Assembly: GCF_030272615.1 (NCBI RefSeq)
Contig: NC_081407.1
Location: 262,434,574 to 262,498,573 of the forward strand
DNA from: Cryptomeria japonica
Taxonomy: Eukaryota > Streptophyta > Pinopsida > Cupressales > Cupressaceae
Direction: 5' to 3'
DNA length: 64,000 nucleotides
Under the pieces are notes generated by a model. It was not told where the DNA came from and ran no database searches. It saw only the letters and a program-made list of their open reading frames with translations. A program made the position numbers and the translations under genes. Below are positions 59,532-64,000 of the stretch, piece by piece (the first letter of the stretch is position 1; each line of letters starts with the position of its first letter).

Positions 59532-62500
59532 TCAACCTTGTAACTGGGTGGTTACAATTTGAAAAAGCTCTGCCAAAATCAAGTTTATACTCTCCATAAT
59601 CTTCTTGCTGTCTCTTATTGTTGTCTCTGTTCTTTTAACTGTACCGGTGAGGTGCTTCGTATGCTCTGCCAGTGTTTTCTGTCCCTATACCAGTGCCTCA
59701 GATATTTCCTTCTGTAATGATGCTAGATAGTCCAATCTTGGACTCAGTTTTAGTCTCAAATTCTTTGCCTTCTTTACTATTCTCTCCTTTTCTCTTCCTA
59801 GCTTAAGTAACTCTTCCTCAAAACTTGTTATCTTTTGCTCAAAAACTGATAATGTATCAGGCGAGTTAACAAAATTATCTGCAAGTTTATTGATTTCATC
59901 CTATACCTTTCTCATCTTCTTATCTATGTCTACTATCAAAAAGTTTATTTTGCAAGTATCTTTGTACAGAGTTTTAAATTCCTTCAATAAGTTACATAGT
60001 TCCGATAGAAGTGTGTCAAAATCTCTAGTACACTTCTTTATTTGATCTTCAAAGAATTTTTGCTTTTCGATTTCTACCTTGTCCTTCAATGTCTCTTCCT
60101 TTATTTTCTCAATAGTCATTGTGTTCTCAATGATGTATTTACACAAAGTATCAAGTTGTCCTAAAGAATCCTTATTGTCTATGTTACAGTTAGGAGCTAT
60201 TACCTTCAAAATTGGGATTGTGTCATTTATAGCTTTATAAGCCTATGAACTACAATTTGTTATTCTTTTGATTGAATCCAAAAGTAGTTTAGTTACATTT
60301 GTTGATTTGTGGCCTGCTGAGGAGGAACCAACATTCTGAATTTCGCCGGTGGAGGATGTAACCAAGCTTGTTGTGACCTTTGGTAGGTCAGTTTGTGTTT
60401 GCATTTCCTTAAGCAATGGTTTGTGTACTTCTCCTGTTGCCGATTGTACTGTTTCCTCATGACTCTGTTCCTGTACCTGTTCCTGTTCCAGACCCTTTTT
60501 CTCTTCTTGTTTCTCTGTTTGTTGTCATGTGTTATCATCTGCCGCTTTCTCTTGTGTTTGATTAGTTTGCTTAGTTACTGGTGGCTTACTAGCCATGTCT
60601 GTCATACCAGTTGTATCTTTATCTACCACAATGTTGATCTTTTGTGTATCAACATCTACTGTGTATAGTACCTCAGGATTAGGATTTGTATCCTTTATGT
60701 TCATACTCTCATCTGTCGGTTGATCTTCAGTAGTTTTTGCCGGTGATGTAATTTGAGGCAGTGGGGATAAGTTATCTTTAACTTTGATGCTCGGAGGTCC
60801 ACCAACCTTTCCTTTACCCTTGTCTCTTTCCTTCTGGTATACCTTTATAGGTTTGGGGTTCCTGTATTCTTCTTGTTTTTCTTTTTCAACAAGAAATATG
60901 TCCCATGCATTTTCTGTTTCTTCAGTTACCTCATTAACTCTTCCAACCATTAAAGCAATATGCCGGTGTGCAGTAGAGAATACTGACTGGTTGGCTTCGG
61001 CAATTAAATCATCTATCTCCTTAGGTGAGTTTACTGGATAAACAACTAGTAACTTTTCAATTTTAATTTTCTTATCAAGCTCTATAACAACTTGTCTTCT
61101 TTCTTCCAGTCTTTTGAACAGTTCATCTGGTACTTCATCTATCACTTCCATCAAAAATTTCTTATACATGTCCATATGCAAAATAACATTGTTTTCCACT
61201 TGTTCTTTTTCATCTGCTGTCAGAGTGTCATAGACCTTTCCTATGTTTTTGAGTTTCCCTTCCTTTGTAATTTCATTTAGCAATATGTCAAGAGGGACCA
61301 AGTTTTGTTTTGTTCTCTTCTTCTTCTTTGGTGTCAACTTTTTCTTTGGTGTTGTCTTTCTAACTGGAGACCTTATTGCTTTTTGTTTTTGTCTAGTTCT
61401 CCTAGGTGAGGGTGTGGTTGCTGGTGAAGGATATCTTTTCCTTACAACTCTTTTGAAAGTTGCAGGCATGTCACTCTCTGAAGAAGTGCCTACCAGTGAT
61501 AGGTGAGTTTCAAGCTGTGGGGCTACTAACTCATCCTCAGTGATACCGGTTTGTTTCAGTATATCTGCTTTAATAGCCTTTGCATGTCTAGAACCTCTTC
61601 TCACAACTGCCTCAACCTTTTTCACTCTCTTTTTAGATTGAATTTGATTTTCTATGGTCTCAGCACTACCAAATACTTCTTCCTTTGGTTCATTTGGAGC
61701 TTCCAGAAGTGCTTTAGCATAAGTCTCAATTATATGATCATCAGTCTCATAACCCATCTCTATTACCCAGATTGTTCTAGGGATGACTGCTTCCATCCAG
61801 ATCTCATCCTTTTTTATTACAAAACATATATCATCCTTGTACTTGTCAACAATCTTCTGTGATAATCTGATTCTCTTCTTCATTTTGGCCTTAAGTGCTT
61901 GAAAATAATCATGAATGTTCTTTTCCTTGTCTTCACCCATGTTATTCAATAGTTCTGTTAACTGTTTTCCTACCGGTATATCAAATCCAAGTGCTTTATA
62001 GCCTATACCGGGAACCTGTTTGTTTATGTGTAGCATCAAGCATACAAGCAGATTACCAAACCTAAAAGTTCCTTTCTTATCTTTCTTTATCTTGCCTAAG
62101 TTGTCAATTAACTCATCTTTTAACCATTCACATATGTCAATTTTCACATTGTTTGTAACCATATCATAAGCACTCTTAATGCATAAACTTGAAACTGAGT
62201 TGAGTATATTTGCATGAGCAACTTTATACCCTAAAATCATGCTAACAAATCTCACATTTATATCTGTTACATCATTTACCCTCAAGGACCTTCTGTCGGA
62301 TGTTGCACTAGTTAAGTTCATAACTAGGTCATTGGAGACCTTCTTAGTCTTGTCTGGTCTTTTATCGGTGGATGGTAACCCTGTGATAGCTTTCACAGCT
62401 TCCTTGGTAATTTTGTGAATTGCATCTAACTAGAAAAATTCACCATGTACCCTGCTTAAGACTATCCTAATCACATCCTTGGGAAATTCAAGAATGCAGA

Positions 62501-62804
62501 GGATTTCAGTAAATCCTAGGGTTTCAATGATTTTATGTTCCGGTTTTATATTTTCAAAATTATCACATATGACAGATTTATACATTGTTTTGATCTATTC
62601 ATCTCCTAATTCCTCTATGTTACAGTGAATGTAAATTCTGGGGTCTTCAGCATAAACAACTCCTTTTGGAATTTGAGAAAAAGCACCTACAGTGTCATCT
62701 TTCTTTGCTATCTCGGGAACTAGTTGAAATATGGGCCTAGGGCGTTTTATAACCTTGACTACAGTAGGGTTTGCTATATATTCAAGTGCAGAGGTGGATG
62801 CCAT
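59532..62804 (-). pseudogene. Large unrecognised ORF of element F (about 1,090 codons)
   Basis: ATG 62804 (MASTSALEYIANPTVVKVIK) to TGA 59532, all one frame, broken only by six stops (first bases 62597, 62432, 60527, 60245, 59903, 59687). Layout: an N-terminal region of about 400 residues with Trp-containing helical segments (VKIDICEWLKDELIDNLGK, TFRFGNLLVCLMLHINKQVP, RTIWVIEMGYETDDHIIE); a very basic linker near 61400-61300 (RKTTPKKKLTPKKKKRTK), suggestive of nuclear or nucleic-acid contact; a second helical region; a low-complexity Gln/Glu/Thr stretch; and a Lys/Glu-rich coiled coil near 60150-59600. No retroviral enzyme motif. I do not recognise the family. It lies where some Copia elements place an envelope-like ORF, but no signal peptide or membrane segment is visible. 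Confidence 0.75.
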
Positions 62805-63150
62805 GATGATAAATACCTTTTTCTACCTTTGGATGGATTGATTGCTTGAAGTTCTTCGCCTCTTTGCTCGAAATCCCTGAGCTCTGCAAATTTTGCGCTC
62901 TTCGAATGTTTGAAATCTCGGTGAAGTGAAATGGAGCCAAAACCACAAATTTATAATGTTTATTTTCCATCTACTACATTTAATGCATGTCGGTTAAGTA
63001 TTCACTTAACATTGTCTGCCGGTAATGAAGTAATTTCCAACTTCTCATCTCTAACCGAGGGAATAATAGCACATGTGTCATTAGATTGCCAAACCCTCAA
63101 GGAAACTTTCTTCAATTTGATGAAGAACTTCCTGCCGGTGGAGCACTACT
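62805..63150 (-). other. Spacer between the two ORFs of element F
   Basis: 346 bp without a supported ORF. Just after the Gag stop a short direct repeat of the type GCCGGTGGAGYA occurs three times on the plus strand (about 63134-63190). Confidence 0.5.
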
Positions 63151-64000
63151 CTATCTTGCCGGTGGAGTAATACTCTGTTCTGCCGGTGGAGTGTTACCAA
63201 CATTTAGATCATCTTTTCTAATCCATTGTTTTGATAATTCTTGTTTTACCTCTTCAACTTTTTCTTTCCCTTTCAAGCTAGGACCTTTGTTATCTGTCGG
63301 TGATCCTTTACTTCTATAGAATTTTTCAATATGCCCAATCTTGTTACATGCATAACAAGTCACATTATTCTTCTGAATAGCTTTTCCATAACCTATGCCG
63401 GTTTGTGTTCTACATTGATTAGATAAATGTCCAAATATTCCACAAACATAACATCTCACATTCATTCTGCAATTTTCAGAGTTGTGACCAACTTTGTTGC
63501 ATTTTGAACATTGACCGGTGGGTGTGTTAATGTTTTGATAATTTTTAGATCTGCATTCATTTTCTCTATGACCATACTTATTACAGTTAAAGCATTTTCC
63601 ATTGAATTTATAAGTATTAGGTTGCCTTACCAGTTTGCTATGATCCTGAGTATTTGCAGTACCGGAGCTTTGACCAACTTCAAAGCCAATTCCAGAAGTG
63701 TCACCCTTAAGTTTTTGATTCTTCAGCAAGGTGCCAAGTTCCTCTGAGCTTTTCTTGAATTTTTATTTATGTTGATTTGCAGTTTCTAGTTCTCTTTCTA
63801 AGACATCTTTCTACCTCATCAGTTTATTGGAGTCATTCTGAGTGTGCATCAGATTTGTCTTCAATAAATCATTTTCATAGCTAAGTCTTGTGTTCTCATT
63901 TGCTGCATCACTTAGTCTTCTAGTCAATTCTTCTTCATTCTTTTTCCTAGCCTCAATTTCTTTTCAAAATCTCATAGTCATATCCTGCATCTCATTCTTT
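63151..64000 (-). pseudogene. Gag of element F with coiled coil and four zinc knuckles
   Basis: From the window edge a helix-prone, Lys/Glu/Asn-rich coiled coil (ENTRLSYENDLLKTNLMH) with three in-frame stops (TGA, TAG, TAA) leads to SSEELGTLLKNQK, a phrase style common in Copia Gag. Then knuckles: CFNCNKYGHRENEC (about 63594), CSKCNKVGHNSENC (about 63510), CYVCGIFGHLSNQC (about 63450), all C-X2-C-X4-H-X4-C, and a fourth, CYACNKIGHIEKFY, with the last Cys replaced by Tyr (about 63357). Ends at TGA 63151. Probable role: packaging the element RNA. The N-terminus is outside the window. Confidence 0.82.

Larger units (their letters stand above)
58521..64000 (-). mobile_element. Pol-less LTR retrotransposon F, 5' part outside window
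   Basis: Minus strand: Gag with coiled coil and four knuckles (64000-63151), a large unknown ORF (62804-59532), purine tract and 3' LTR (59333-58521). Integrase, RT and RNase H, which would lie between Gag and the 3' LTR in Copia, are absent; the place is taken by the unknown ORF. LTR and purine tract look Copia-like, so it is probably moved by a Copia helper. The candidate left target duplication is GTATC (58516-58520); its partner is outside the window. Confidence 0.8.

Noticed and set aside
59532-62804. Envelope gene interpretation of the large F ORF
   Set aside because: Position fits, but there is no signal peptide, no transmembrane helix and no Cys pattern; the protein is hydrophilic and basic in the middle.

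Overview
This is nuclear DNA from a plant with a large, repeat-packed genome. I infer a seed plant, probably a gymnosperm. The basis is the density of long LTR retrotransposons (Ty1/Copia, and a giant Ty3/Gypsy element of the Tat type with an archaeal-type second RNase H), LTRs of 0.8-1.5 kb, and A+T-rich spacer. I found no host gene, tRNA gene, rRNA gene or CRISPR array.

Layout. (1) 1-5418: Copia element A, plus strand, entering from outside the window. (2) 5419-6038 and 46103-47020: the two halves of one minisatellite built from a 20-bp unit in both orientations. (3) 6039-46102: a 40-kb, four-layer nest of retrotransposons inside that minisatellite. Copia C (minus) was hit in its 3' LTR by Copia B (plus, 6463-39176). 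B was hit in its 3' LTR by the giant Gypsy element D (minus, 12117-38142). D was hit inside an antisense accessory gene by the gag-only Gypsy element E (plus, 16977-24869). Each junction shows a 5-bp target duplication: AGCGA/AACGA for C, GTGAC/GTGAA for B, GATGT for D, CAGGG for E. (4) 47021-57642: low-coding A+T-rich DNA with a CT microsatellite, a truncated Copia (G), several small repeats and one perfect 129-bp duplication. (5) 57643-58520: a Copia gag fragment (H) cut by element F. (6) 58521-64000: element F (minus), which carries a zinc-knuckle Gag and a 1,090-codon ORF I do not recognise, and shows no polymerase between its Gag and its 3' LTR.

The most interesting part is element D. 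Its 3' region carries, on the opposite strand to gag-pol, what looks like a complete spliced gene: a TATA box, a 25-codon first exon, a 1,041-bp GT-AG intron, and a second exon encoding a plant mobile domain (PMD) protein with an acidic and Gly/Arg-rich tail. The intron is filled with about 20 copies of an octamer TAGCGCRT. The same octamer fills the long untranslated leader of D's gag-pol, and it is sense-oriented relative to each transcript.

Nearly all coding regions are decayed. In A, D and F the decay is almost entirely in-frame stop codons with the reading frame kept over kilobases. LTR divergence counted by eye over short stretches (C about 8%, B about 6%, D about 3%, E about 4%) fits the nesting order from outside to inside, D and E being indistinguishable.
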